Below are positions 1 to 7,305 of a DNA stretch of 12,477 nt, piece after piece. The DNA is taken from positions 1 to 12,477 of the forward strand of contig CAZFDT010000116.1 of assembly GCA_964518335.1 (NCBI GenBank), in the 5' to 3' direction. Source of the DNA: CAZFDT01 sp964518335. GTDB lineage: Bacteria; Planctomycetota; Phycisphaerae; Phycisphaerales; Phycisphaeraceae. Position 1 is the first letter of the stretch. The number at the start of each line of letters is the position of its first letter. The notes below the pieces were generated by a model. That model was not told the origin of the DNA. It saw only the letters and a program-made list of their open reading frames with translations, and did no database searches. A program made the translations under genes and the position numbers.

Positions 1-79
1 GCTGAAACATCATCCCCGAGCATCAAATCAGACGTGGGATGGCCGGACGCTTACGGAACTTGCACAGTGTGCGCCGCGG

Positions 80-1333
80 TCAGGACTGGGTCGCCAACCT
101 CTGTTTCACAAGTTCAGATGCGATGACTTGGTATCTCTTAACATCGTGCGTCTGCGCATACTGTCGGACTCGGTGACTGTCAGCCGAGGGCCATTCATTT
201 CTGAGCGCAGCTGCGAGGGACGCCACGAACTGCGTGTGGACCCCAACATCGCAGGTCCACCCCAGTCGCTCTTGGCGGATGACGTAACCTATGCATCCGC
301 GCGACGCCCCCAGCGACGGGCGCCCCGCCGCCGCTGCCCACAAAATAATGCTCGAACGCCCCGAGTGGTGCGGATAAGCCGCAAGCACAAGGTCGCTGGC
401 GCTGGCGATTGTGAACATGTCGCGTTCATTCAGCCACCGATCCATGGGGATAATACGGCCGCTTGCCACTAGCGTCTGGTACGGTTCGCATGCAATAATC
501 CGCCGCATTTCGTCGTTCTGGGGGCCCGCGACCAAGAGACGAATGCCCGCGTCAGCATGCTTAGTCAAGTAGCCGGCATATGCCTTGAGTACGAGGTCCA
601 CACCCTTGCGCACGGTGATCGTTCCCGATGTGCTGACGAGTTTTCCGTCGATAGGCAGTCCGAGTTCGCGTCGTGCGTCCTCCTTCGTCATGGGGTCGTA
701 CATCGTCACGGGGTTCGGCGTCAGGACCAACTGCGTACGCACGTCCTTCGCAAGGTGTGCCTTGGCGTAGTCAAACAGCAGTTCGTCGTCCAGATGAAGC
801 CGCGCGATCAGACCCGATCGCAAAAGCCTACGAAAGAGCCACCGCTTGACCGCATCGAGTTCGCTCGCGTCGGGATACACAAATCCTCCGCGGTATAGCC
901 ACATCTCCACAGGCATCGACTCGGGCCAGCACCGGCGACGCGCCAGCCATCTCCCCGCCACCAACTGCCAAAGCCCGTCCCCGTACAACACGGCCACATG
1001 GTCGGGAGCAGCCTCCCGTATCGCCGCCTCCAACTCCGCCAAGCGATGCCGGGCGTTCCGCAGCGGCGACAGGCCCGGCCTCATCGTGCAGATCGGCAGC
1101 ACCCTCAGATCATCCGCGAACCCGCCCAGACTCTGCCGATACTCTCTCGACTCCAGCGCGGCCGCCGTCGTCGCCAACACCAACTCCACCCGACGATCGA
1201 GGAACCCCGGAAGCATCCTCGCCAGATACGGCATGTGATGCCCCAGGTGATCCGGATCGTAGAACAGCACGCGATAACGCCGCGACGTTGACCCTTCCTC
1301 CTGCTTCGTCGCATGTGTTGCTCGACCGGCCAT
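80..1333 (-). CDS. GT-B fold glycosyltransferase, group 1 (GT4-like)
   Basis: Probable cytoplasmic glycosyltransferase that adds a sugar to a surface glycan; donor and acceptor cannot be read from sequence. The 417-residue reading opens with a Rossmann-type strand and a glycine/histidine-rich loop (VLFYDPDHLGHHMPY). Its C-terminal half looks like Glycos_transf_1: LVSTSGTITVRKGVDLVLKA, then LLVAGPQ, then ASDLVLAAYPHHSG. The start chosen is the ATG at 1333, because AAGGGG lies 7 nt upstream (1341-1346). A longer reading from 1357 adds 8 residues but has no ribosome site. The usual EX7E donor-binding motif is absent: serine and tryptophan occupy the two glutamate positions (codons 362-364 and 338-340). 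It is divergent from the methyltransferase gene and lies in the polysaccharide region. The GT-B assignment is fairly sure; the family is less so. Confidence 0.8.
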   Translation of the reverse strand: MAGRATHATKQEEGSTSRRYRVLFYDPDHLGHHMPYLARMLPGFLDRRVELVLATTAAALESREYRQSLGGFADDLRVLPICTMRPGLSPLRNARHRLAELEAAIREAAPDHVAVLYGDGLWQLVAGRWLARRRCWPESMPVEMWLYRGGFVYPDASELDAVKRWLFRRLLRSGLIARLHLDDELLFDYAKAHLAKDVRTQLVLTPNPVTMYDPMTKEDARRELGLPIDGKLVSTSGTITVRKGVDLVLKAYAGYLTKHADAGIRLLVAGPQNDEMRRIIACEPYQTLVASGRIIPMDRWLNERDMFTIASASDLVLAAYPHHSGRSSIILWAAAAGRPSLGASRGCIGYVIRQERLGWTCDVGVHTQFVASLAAALRNEWPSADSHRVRQYAQTHDVKRYQVIASELVKQRLATQS

Positions 1334-1572
1334 CTCGCGTCCCCTTAGCTTCGTCATCTGCTATGTGTAATGCCCTATGGTAACGTCACTTGGAGCCGCG
1401 ATTCTCTTGGCGTCCGATGATCTCGTTGCGACCAGCCCACACCCAACGCTCGGCATAGGCAGGACGCAACCTCAGTGTTGCCAGCGTGCCATCCCTCCGT
1501 GGTGCAGTCGCACGATGAGATTCGTTGTTGAGCGGCGTCATCGGCCGTGCTGCGGAAAACCGGTGTTTACGA

Positions 1573-1578
1573 TATAAC
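1573..1578 (+). promoter_or_regulatory. Candidate -10 element before the methyltransferase gene
   Basis: TATAAC stands out in the 278-bp gap between the divergent glycosyltransferase and methyltransferase genes, 33 nt before the methyltransferase ATG. No convincing -35 hexamer is found 16-18 nt upstream, where the sequence is CTGCGG. The call is therefore weak. The rest of the gap (1334-1611) shows no other gene I can support. Confidence 0.28.
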
Positions 1579-1611
1579 ACTGTGTGAACGAGCTCTTGAG
1601 GGACACAAAGC

Positions 1612-2313
1612 ATGTCACAACTGATCGTTCCCAATCCTCTCATCCGTGAGATCTATGACAGCGGGAAGGTGTACGACCTGGAGAACAACGAACACAAAGT
1701 CTGGGCCCACATCAGTGCCGAGCATTGCAACGCATTGTACAAACATGTGCTTGCGACGAAGCCGGGACGAATTGTCGAAATCGGCATGTCTTGCGGGCTA
1801 TCGACCCTCGGGATGCTGACGGCGCTTCACGAGATCGGCAATGGGTGCATGATCTCCATTGATCCCTTTCAAAGCACCGAGCGCAAAAGCATCGGCGTGG
1901 CCAACGTGCGGCGCGCGGGATTTGCCAATCGTCACACCTTGATGGAAGCGAAAGACTACATCGCACTGCCCCAACTGCTGGAGCGAGGCGATAAATTTGA
2001 CTTCGCCTACATCGATGGATGGCACACTTTTGACTACACGCTTTTGGACTTTTTTTACATCGACAAGATGCTCAATGTCGGCGGCGTGGTGGCGTTCAAT
2101 GACTGCGGGTGGAAAGCCGTGCATCGCGTCCTGCGATTTGTCAGTACGCACCGCAAATACAAGGAAATCGATGTCGGGCTGACGCGCGACTACTCCGGCC
2201 GCAATATCCTCTTCACGATGTTGCGTCGTGCTGCCGACTTCGCACGACAGGATCGTTACTATCAGAAACTGGAGGACTGGGAGCCGCATTCGCACTTCTA
2301 CAAGCGGTTCTGA
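1612..2313 (+). CDS. Class I SAM-dependent methyltransferase (Methyltransf_24-like)
   Basis: Likely soluble methyltransferase of 233 residues, probably acting on a sugar or another small group of the surface glycan. The SAM-binding core is clear: motif I VEIGMSCGLS (residues 55-64), acidic ISIDP at the end of strand 2 (81-85), FDFAYIDGWH (129-138) at strand 4, and LNVGGVVAFND (154-164) at strand 5. The DGxH and FND layout is typical of Methyltransf_24 proteins common in glycan clusters. The ATG is preceded by GAGGGA with 8 nt spacing. The C-terminal 30 residues are rich in charged and aromatic residues. It converges on the flippase gene across a 90-bp gap. The fold is secure; the substrate is unknown. 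Confidence 0.85.
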   Translation: MSQLIVPNPLIREIYDSGKVYDLENNEHKVWAHISAEHCNALYKHVLATKPGRIVEIGMSCGLSTLGMLTALHEIGNGCMISIDPFQSTERKSIGVANVRRAGFANRHTLMEAKDYIALPQLLERGDKFDFAYIDGWHTFDYTLLDFFYIDKMLNVGGVVAFNDCGWKAVHRVLRFVSTHRKYKEIDVGLTRDYSGRNILFTMLRRAADFARQDRYYQKLEDWEPHSHFYKRF

Positions 2314-2354
2314 CGGCAATGGTCCGTCTCTGGTGAAGGTTCAAGACGGGTCGA

Positions 2355-2392
2355 TGGCGCCGTAGGCACCGGACTGACTCGCGCCGGCGCCA
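2355..2392. terminator. Inverted repeat between convergent genes, possible bidirectional terminator
   Basis: TGGCGCCG (2355-2362) and its exact reverse complement CGGCGCCA (2385-2392) can form an 8-bp GC-rich stem with a 22-nt loop. The pair lies in the short gap between the methyltransferase stop and the flippase stop, where a two-way terminator would be expected. No T-run follows on either strand, so intrinsic termination is not assured. Confidence 0.35.
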
Positions 2393-2403
2393 ATCACGAG
2401 CGT

Positions 2404-3978
2404 TCAGGTCGCACTCTCCTCGTCGTCTGTGTCATGTCCGGCCCGAACGCCGCCGGCTTGCAGGCGATCCAGGATCGCCACGCCGATCCGCCGGAAATGC
2501 TGCTTCTCCCACGCTTCGAGCCCCACCAGCCACACCAGCGGAACCGATATCGCCGCGTACACACCGACGGCCGTCAGCACGCGCCAGGCCGTCTCGGGCA
2601 TCAGTTCGTGCAGCAGCGCAACGCCGGCGGCGGCGGGTCCCATCACCCCCATCAGTCGCATCGCGCATCGCCTCAGCCAGTCCGCCGGCGATAGGCCGAT
2701 GCGCCGCCCGATCATGACCACACACACCGCAAGCTGGCAAAGGACCGCCACCACCGTTGCCGCCGGCAACGCCCACGGCCCCCACCCCAGGCCCCAGAAC
2801 GCCACGCCGGCAAGCACCAGCGAGCCAACCACCAGGGCCAGCATCGTCATGGTGTACCAGCCTATGTCGCCCGTCGCCTGCACGGCCAGCCAGTACCCCC
2901 GCGCCAACGGCTGCATCAACGCCCACGCCAGGCTCACCCGCACCAGAACAATGGCGTGCGGCGGCACATCGCCCAACCACAACTGCAGCACCAGCGCCAC
3001 GTCCAGCCAGATCGGCACAAACACCACGCCCAGCGCGAACAACGCATACTTGCCCATCACCAGCGTCAACTGATGAACCTGCTCCCGATGACCCTTGGCC
3101 TGCTCCGACACGATGGCGGGCTGCACGGCACGAGCGATCGCCGTCGAGAAGTTCGTGGTGTACATCGTCACCTGGCTCGAGATCGCATAGGCCGCGTTCA
3201 ACACCGGCCCAAACCTCACGTTCAACAGCAGCGCCCCGCCCTGCTGACGCAGGCTCGCCGCAAGATTCCCAAGGATCGACCAGCCCGCGTAGCTTCCCAG
3301 CCGCTTCATCTCCGCGCGACGGACCCTGCCCCACGCCGGCCGACTGGACGGATACCGCCACAGACACAGACCCACCAGACCCATCATCACCCCGGCCTGC
3401 ACGGCGAAGTTCATCATCGCGTACGACACCAGCCGATCCGCCGACACCACGAACAGCAGCGCCACCACGCCCAGCCGCAGCACGCTGACGGCCACCTCCA
3501 CCACGCTGCTGATCACCAGCTCCTGGTGCGCCGCGATGATCCCCTGGTAGGGCGTCAGCAGCACGGTGGTGCCGATCCCCAGCAGCGAGAATTGGAACAC
3601 CCACCACGCCGCCGCTTCGCGCTCCTCGGGTATCGTCAATCCCCACAGGATCAGCGGCGCCAGCGCCTGGCCGAGCAGCCACACGATCGCACCGGCGGCG
3701 GCGAACAGCACCAGCGCCGAGCTGAACACCTCCGCCAGCTTCCGGCGGTCGCCCCGTCCCACCTCGTACGCCAGGTGCCTCTGCGTGCTGGCGGTGAGCG
3801 CCTGCGTCACCAGCACGATCATCGCCCCCGTCGCCCCCAGCACGCTGAGCAATCCGAAGTCGCTCTGACCCAGCGCCCGCAGAAACAGACGCGTCGTCAC
3901 CAGCCCGATCCCGACCGTCACGGCCATGCGACTGACCGTGGCCAGCGTGTTCACTACCAAGCGGGTGGATTGACGCAT
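2404..3978 (-). CDS. Polysaccharide flippase, Wzx/MATE-like (MOP superfamily)
   Basis: Integral inner-membrane protein of 524 residues, likely to flip lipid-linked oligosaccharide or export a glycan. I count about 14 hydrophobic segments spread over the whole length, as expected for MOP-superfamily flippases. The N-terminus runs RQSTRLVVNTLATVSRM and then VGIGLVTTRLFLRALG, matching the usual opening amphipathic stretch and first helix of this family. The loop PYQGIIAAHQEL is also a family-style feature. The tail is short and acidic (HDTDDEESAT) and should be cytoplasmic. The ATG at 3978 has no clear Shine-Dalgarno, and a candidate promoter at 3988-4017 would start transcription only a few bases before it, so the message may be leaderless. 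The gene is divergent from the decoration operon. It is very GC-rich, so reading frames on both strands stay open; only this frame makes a membrane protein. Confidence 0.88.
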   Translation of the reverse strand: MRQSTRLVVNTLATVSRMAVTVGIGLVTTRLFLRALGQSDFGLLSVLGATGAMIVLVTQALTASTQRHLAYEVGRGDRRKLAEVFSSALVLFAAAGAIVWLLGQALAPLILWGLTIPEEREAAAWWVFQFSLLGIGTTVLLTPYQGIIAAHQELVISSVVEVAVSVLRLGVVALLFVVSADRLVSYAMMNFAVQAGVMMGLVGLCLWRYPSSRPAWGRVRRAEMKRLGSYAGWSILGNLAASLRQQGGALLLNVRFGPVLNAAYAISSQVTMYTTNFSTAIARAVQPAIVSEQAKGHREQVHQLTLVMGKYALFALGVVFVPIWLDVALVLQLWLGDVPPHAIVLVRVSLAWALMQPLARGYWLAVQATGDIGWYTMTMLALVVGSLVLAGVAFWGLGWGPWALPAATVVAVLCQLAVCVVMIGRRIGLSPADWLRRCAMRLMGVMGPAAAGVALLHELMPETAWRVLTAVGVYAAISVPLVWLVGLEAWEKQHFRRIGVAILDRLQAGGVRAGHDTDDEESAT

Positions 3979-3987
3979 GAATCAAGG

Positions 3988-4017
3988 ATTATGGCGATAT
4001 TGAATCAAGCTGGCCAA
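3988..4017 (-). promoter_or_regulatory. Candidate sigma70-like promoter for the flippase
   Basis: Read on the minus strand, TTGGCC (4012-4017) and CATAAT (3988-3993) are separated by 18 nt. The -10 matches 5 of 6 consensus bases and the -35 matches 4 of 6. A start about 7 nt downstream would fall near 3981, just before the ATG at 3978, implying a nearly leaderless mRNA. Confidence 0.38.
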
Positions 4018-4033
4018 TACCGTACTCAAAGCG

Positions 4034-4063
4034 TTGGCAAAGTCAGAGCCCGACGCCGATAAT
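4034..4063 (+). promoter_or_regulatory. Sigma70-like promoter for the decoration operon
   Basis: TTGGCA (4034-4039) and GATAAT (4058-4063) are spaced by 18 nt, each matching 5 of 6 consensus bases. Predicted transcription start is near 4070, giving a leader of about 60 nt before the nucleotidyltransferase. It sits back to back with the candidate flippase promoter, so one regulator could control both. Confidence 0.55.
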
Positions 4064-4122
4064 CCACGGACCGGCATCACCCAGTGACAAGTCTGCGACC
4101 GCGACAGCCGATGAGGTATGAT

Positions 4123-4126
4123 GGAG
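4123..4126 (+). promoter_or_regulatory. Ribosome binding site deciding the nucleotidyltransferase start
   Basis: GGAG lies 6 nt before the ATG at 4133. Two earlier in-frame ATGs (4118 and 4121) have a GAGG only 1-4 nt away, too close for efficient use. Confidence 0.5.
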
Positions 4127-4132
4127 ATCGAT

Positions 4133-4888
4133 ATGGACCAGCAGCAGTTACCTGCGACCCCGTGTCAGGCTGTCATGCTTGCCGCGGGCATGGGAACACG
4201 GTTGGGCGCACTGACTGCCGACGCGCCCAAGTGCATGGTGCGGGTCGGGCAGGCCACCATTCTGGAGCGGGCCGTTCGCCGTCTGGAGTCCGTCGGCATC
4301 GAGGAACTGCTGGTTGTCACCGGATACAAAGCCGATGTCATCCGCGGCTTTCTGGACAGGCTCGATACGTCCATGCGGTTCGCATATGTGAACAATGCCG
4401 ACTTCGCCACGACCAACAACATCTACTCGCTCTGGCTGGCCGCCGATGAGATCCGCCCCCCGTTCCTGCTGCTGGAGTCGGATATTGTCTTCAGTCGCAG
4501 GATGCTCACCGATCTGTTGCCGCCGCAGGCCGCGTCCCTGAGTCCGCTTCAGGAGTGGATGAACGGTACAGTCGTCACGCTCGACGGGCGCGGTATGGTG
4601 GACGCCATGTATCTCAAGCAGGACGCCCGACCGGACCGGCCCCTGTTCAAGACGGTCAACATGTACAGCTTCGATGCCGCGACTTGGTCCGAAGTGATTC
4701 GGCCTCGCCTCAACGCCGCTGTGCAGGGCCGCGACACAGCTTCATATTACGAGGCAGTCTTTGCCCAGGCCGTCCGCGACAGCGACCTCACCATGCGCGG
4801 CGCCGTCTGCCCAGTCTCCGACTGGTACGAAATCGATACGCCCGAGGACCTGAAACAGGCCGAAAACGCGCTGGCGACTGCCACCTGA
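4133..4888 (+). CDS. Nucleotidyltransferase, LicC/PntC-like (probable CTP-dependent)
   Basis: Probable cytoplasmic enzyme that activates a phosphorylated or phosphonate small molecule as a nucleoside diphosphate, most likely a CDP conjugate. The 251-residue protein shows the pyrophosphorylase signature LAAGMGTRLGALT followed by APKCM (residues 16-35). TNNIYSLW (94-101) is characteristic of phosphocholine and 2-aminoethylphosphonate cytidylyltransferases. LLESDIVF (113-120) supplies one metal-binding aspartate, KTVNMYSF (173-180) follows, and WYEIDTPEDL (231-240) supplies the second. Length is normal for a stand-alone enzyme. No choline kinase, PEP mutase or aminotransferase lies nearby, so the substrate cannot be choline or aminoethylphosphonate on context alone. 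First gene of a plus-strand operon that includes a CDP-glycerol transferase-like protein. A glucose-1-phosphate-type enzyme is less likely given the TNNIYSLW motif. Confidence 0.85.
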   Translation: MDQQQLPATPCQAVMLAAGMGTRLGALTADAPKCMVRVGQATILERAVRRLESVGIEELLVVTGYKADVIRGFLDRLDTSMRFAYVNNADFATTNNIYSLWLAADEIRPPFLLLESDIVFSRRMLTDLLPPQAASLSPLQEWMNGTVVTLDGRGMVDAMYLKQDARPDRPLFKTVNMYSFDAATWSEVIRPRLNAAVQGRDTASYYEAVFAQAVRDSDLTMRGAVCPVSDWYEIDTPEDLKQAENALATAT

Positions 4889-4947
4889 CGTTTCTCATGT
4901 GACAGCGGGGGCCAGTGCTTGTCCTTCATCAACTGACGAGGTGGTCA

Positions 4948-5733
4948 TTGACAGCGCCGTCTCCCGCCAAGTGCGATACATCATCGGATCGCCTGAGAAA
5001 GCCAGTTAATTTGGGTGTCGTCGGCGTGCTAGGCGGCATGGGGTCATATAGCACGCTGCATTTCTTCAAAGCACTGCTGGATCGGTACGACGTGGAGAAG
5101 GAATGGGAGCGGCCACGCATTGTTGTCGATAATAATTGCGTGCTTCCAAGTCGTGTCCGTGCGATTCTCTACGATGAGCGGCGACGCGAGTTAGTCGAAG
5201 GTATGGCCTCGGCCATCCGGGCATTGAGTTGCTATCAACCGGACGTGATAGTCATTCCGTGCCACACGGCACACTGTTTTCTTTCTGAGGTCCGCCAGCG
5301 CCTGGCTCATGAAGGCGATGCGATTTTGGACATGATCAATGAAGTGGCCAGCGAGCTCCAGTCAAGTCGTGCCTCTGATGTGATGCTGATCGCCACCGAA
5401 GGCACCATCGACACGCGAATCTACGATTCATACTGCGAACCTAGAGGCATACGCGTGCGTTATCCGAATGAAAGCCAGATGAATCAGACGCGCGAATTTA
5501 TTGAGCAGGTCAAGCAGTGCCAACCCATCGATCCCGATCAGTTTGTGCGCTTCCTCGTCAATCTGAATGCCAGACACGTCATTCTTGGATGCACCGAACT
5601 ATCCGTCATACCGACACCTAACTCCGTCTCTTTGGCTGACTGTCGCCTGATTGACCCTATCCGTTTGATGGTCAATCGCATTCATGATCGGATTGGCGAA
5701 GTTTGTCGCCAACGTCCCGGTCCACTATGGTGA
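4948..5733 (+). CDS. Aspartate/glutamate racemase family protein
   Basis: Likely cofactor-independent racemase using two cysteines on an acidic amino acid or related acid. The N-terminus carries GVVGVLGGMGSYSTLHF, close to the GxxGGMGPxAT signature. The first catalytic cysteine sits in PCHTAH (usually PCNTAH) and the second in LGCTEL; they are about C105 and C215 in the 261-residue reading. A TTG at 4948 with GAGGTG (4938-4943) just upstream is the best-supported start; a GTG at 4915 would add 11 residues. Either way 19 or more residues precede the first strand, an extension of no clear function. It follows the nucleotidyltransferase closely and precedes the phosphotransferase-like gene, suggesting that it supplies a D-amino acid or epimerised acid for a surface glycan. 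Hydantoin racemase or maleate isomerase relatives are alternatives. Confidence 0.82.
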   Translation: MTAPSPAKCDTSSDRLRKPVNLGVVGVLGGMGSYSTLHFFKALLDRYDVEKEWERPRIVVDNNCVLPSRVRAILYDERRRELVEGMASAIRALSCYQPDVIVIPCHTAHCFLSEVRQRLAHEGDAILDMINEVASELQSSRASDVMLIATEGTIDTRIYDSYCEPRGIRVRYPNESQMNQTREFIEQVKQCQPIDPDQFVRFLVNLNARHVILGCTELSVIPTPNSVSLADCRLIDPIRLMVNRIHDRIGEVCRQRPGPLW

Positions 5734-5770
5734 CACGAGTACTCCATCCAGCCATCAGAAAACTGTGTAC

Positions 5771-6961
5771 ATGATCACAGCTGTACGTAAGGTACTTCGA
5801 GGGATCGGCGCCAGACTGCTCCGCGGCGCGTTGCAGCTGTGGTGGCCAGTCCTTGGCCGATGTAAGCGCAATCGTAACCGCAAGCATGTTCTTCTCTGCG
5901 CCAGTACCGACCTCATGGCAGAGTATCTACACATGGTCGCCGATCTCCTGCGACACGATGCTCGACTCGAAATATTCCTCACTGCTCCCCCCCTGCACCC
6001 CCATCTAGGATCGACGGCCAAAGCCCTGGCGCGTCGTGTGGGTGCGACCCATGCGGGATACATCAGTGCGAGGTTCAAGTGGTGGGACGTCATCGTCTTT
6101 GCAGACCACGCGTCAGCGAAGCTCTTCCATCCAGCCATTCCGCGTGTGCTTGTGTACCACTCGCTGACTTCAGGATTCATGGCCGGTGGCCAAAGCTATC
6201 GCTACGGTCATAACGCGATTCGCCAAGATGGCAAGCCGGTCTTCACCCGGATGTTTGAGCCGAGCGAAGCTGCCCGCGAGCGCGCGTTACGCATCAACCC
6301 CGCTCTTCGGGACGCACTGGTCGTTGTCGGCGATCTTCGAGCCGACAAGATGCTGTCCATGCGCAGCGAGCGCGATCAGCTGCGCATGGACATGGGCTTT
6401 GGCCCAGACGACCGAGTCATTCTGATTCAGTCAACATGGGGCCCGGCTTCATTGATGGAAACGATCGGCCGGGAACTCGTCGAAGAAGCCAGTCGCATCG
6501 CCAAGACGGGGGCGTATCATTTCATCGTATCCACGCACCCCAATCATTTTAACGGCCCGTATGCGCAGCGTAATCCATGGGGCAAATTTCTCCTTGACCA
6601 CGAAGCCCCCGGCATGCATGTGCGACGTCCGGGCACACCTTGGGAACCATATCTCGTCGCGGCCGACGTGGCGATTACTGACTATACGGGGCTTTGTGTG
6701 GCTTTTGCACTTCTGCAGCGCCCCATGCTTTTTGTCCCTGTCGTACCCGGCACTGTGGACCCTTCATCGCTGGAGTGGAGCCTCTACCAAACATTGCCAC
6801 GGCTTGAGAATCCTCACGATCTGCGCGAGGCTATCATCGGGGCATTTTCCCACTATCCGACGGATACACTGGCCGCGGTTTCCAGTGCTATACTCTCTTG
6901 TGCAGGGGAAGCTAAACAACGCATACAAGATGAACTTCTCAGAGTAATGAGGCTGTCTTAG
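5771..6961 (+). CDS. CDP-glycerol glycerophosphotransferase-like protein (TagB/TagF family)
   Basis: Probable peripheral membrane transferase moving a phosphate-linked group from a CDP donor onto a glycan. The 396-residue protein has the GT-B pattern of teichoic acid glycerophosphotransferases: VLVYHSLTSG (127-135, one of the two family histidines), VVVGDLRADK (184-193), VILIQSTWGP (216-225), FIVSTHPNHF (251-260, the second histidine) and ADVAITDYTG (298-307), equivalent to the family's ADxxITDYSS. The basic, tryptophan-containing N-terminus may dock on the membrane. The start is taken at the ATG at 5771, 37 nt after the racemase stop; an upstream in-frame ATG at 5684 would overlap the racemase by 50 nt. 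Ribosome-site evidence is weak for both. Classic teichoic acids are not expected in this lineage, so the transferred group is probably not simply glycerol phosphate. Confidence 0.78.
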   Translation: MITAVRKVLRGIGARLLRGALQLWWPVLGRCKRNRNRKHVLLCASTDLMAEYLHMVADLLRHDARLEIFLTAPPLHPHLGSTAKALARRVGATHAGYISARFKWWDVIVFADHASAKLFHPAIPRVLVYHSLTSGFMAGGQSYRYGHNAIRQDGKPVFTRMFEPSEAARERALRINPALRDALVVVGDLRADKMLSMRSERDQLRMDMGFGPDDRVILIQSTWGPASLMETIGRELVEEASRIAKTGAYHFIVSTHPNHFNGPYAQRNPWGKFLLDHEAPGMHVRRPGTPWEPYLVAADVAITDYTGLCVAFALLQRPMLFVPVVPGTVDPSSLEWSLYQTLPRLENPHDLREAIIGAFSHYPTDTLAAVSSAILSCAGEAKQRIQDELLRVMRLS

Positions 6962-6963
6962 GT

Positions 6964-7305
6964 ATGCACACAGACTACGTGCTAGAATCGCTCGTGAATG
7001 AGTTTAAGGGAGACCCCTCTCGCCTGTCTATGTACGTCGTTGAACGCATATGTGCCAAGATACACCTGGCCAAGTGTATCTATGCGTCTTATGACGGCGA
7101 ACTTCGAAAAGCCACAACAAGTACGATTGTCTCGCCTGCGGTATTAGTCGATTTGCTCAAGATACTCCTGCAATGGAATTGCCAGCATCTCGACTACAAG
7201 GTTCTGAACGGATTATTGACGGCGCGCGAGCGGTTCCATATCAGTGATCACGGATTCTGCGCCGGGCTTGACAGGCAGATAAAGGAATTGCTGTGCAGCG
7301 ACTGA
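6964..7305 (+). CDS. Small conserved-context protein of unknown function
   Basis: A 113-residue protein that I do not recognise. It is predicted to be largely helical, without a signal peptide or membrane segment, and has five cysteines scattered through it. It begins 2 nt after the stop of the phosphotransferase-like gene and overlaps the formyltransferase start by 13 nt, so it is embedded in the operon and probably translationally coupled. A GAGG lies about 11 nt before the ATG. Base composition falls here compared with the genes upstream. It could be a carrier, an adaptor or a chaperone for a neighbouring enzyme; nothing in the sequence decides among these. The absence of a phosphopantetheine-type DSL motif argues against an acyl carrier protein. 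Confidence 0.6.
   Translation: MHTDYVLESLVNEFKGDPSRLSMYVVERICAKIHLAKCIYASYDGELRKATTSTIVSPAVLVDLLKILLQWNCQHLDYKVLNGLLTARERFHISDHGFCAGLDRQIKELLCSD
7282..7286 (+). promoter_or_regulatory. Ribosome binding site for the GTG-started formyltransferase
   Basis: AAGGA inside the preceding small gene lies 6 nt before the GTG at 7293. It fixes that GTG as the start and shows a 13-nt gene overlap. Confidence 0.6.

Noticed and set aside
1..79. Possible terminator for the leftward glycosyltransferase (GCACAGTGTGC near 62-72)
   Set aside because: The palindrome has only a one-base loop and no T-run, so it cannot be a normal terminator hairpin.
1386..1643. Minus-strand 85-codon open frame between the divergent genes
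   Set aside because: No ribosome site and no domain; it runs into the methyltransferase start on the opposite strand.
2432..3985. Long minus-strand open frame of 517 codons over the flippase
   Set aside because: It is glycine/alanine/arginine-rich text with no domain, lying in a second frame of a very GC-rich gene. The membrane-protein frame is clearly the real one.
2956..4062. Plus-strand open frame of 368 codons opposite the flippase
   Set aside because: His/Arg/Gln/Pro-rich shadow of the flippase on the other strand, running through the promoter region; no motif.
4133..4888. Naming the nucleotidyltransferase licC or pntC
   Set aside because: Motifs fit both and other cytidylyltransferases, and no choline or phosphonate gene is adjacent.
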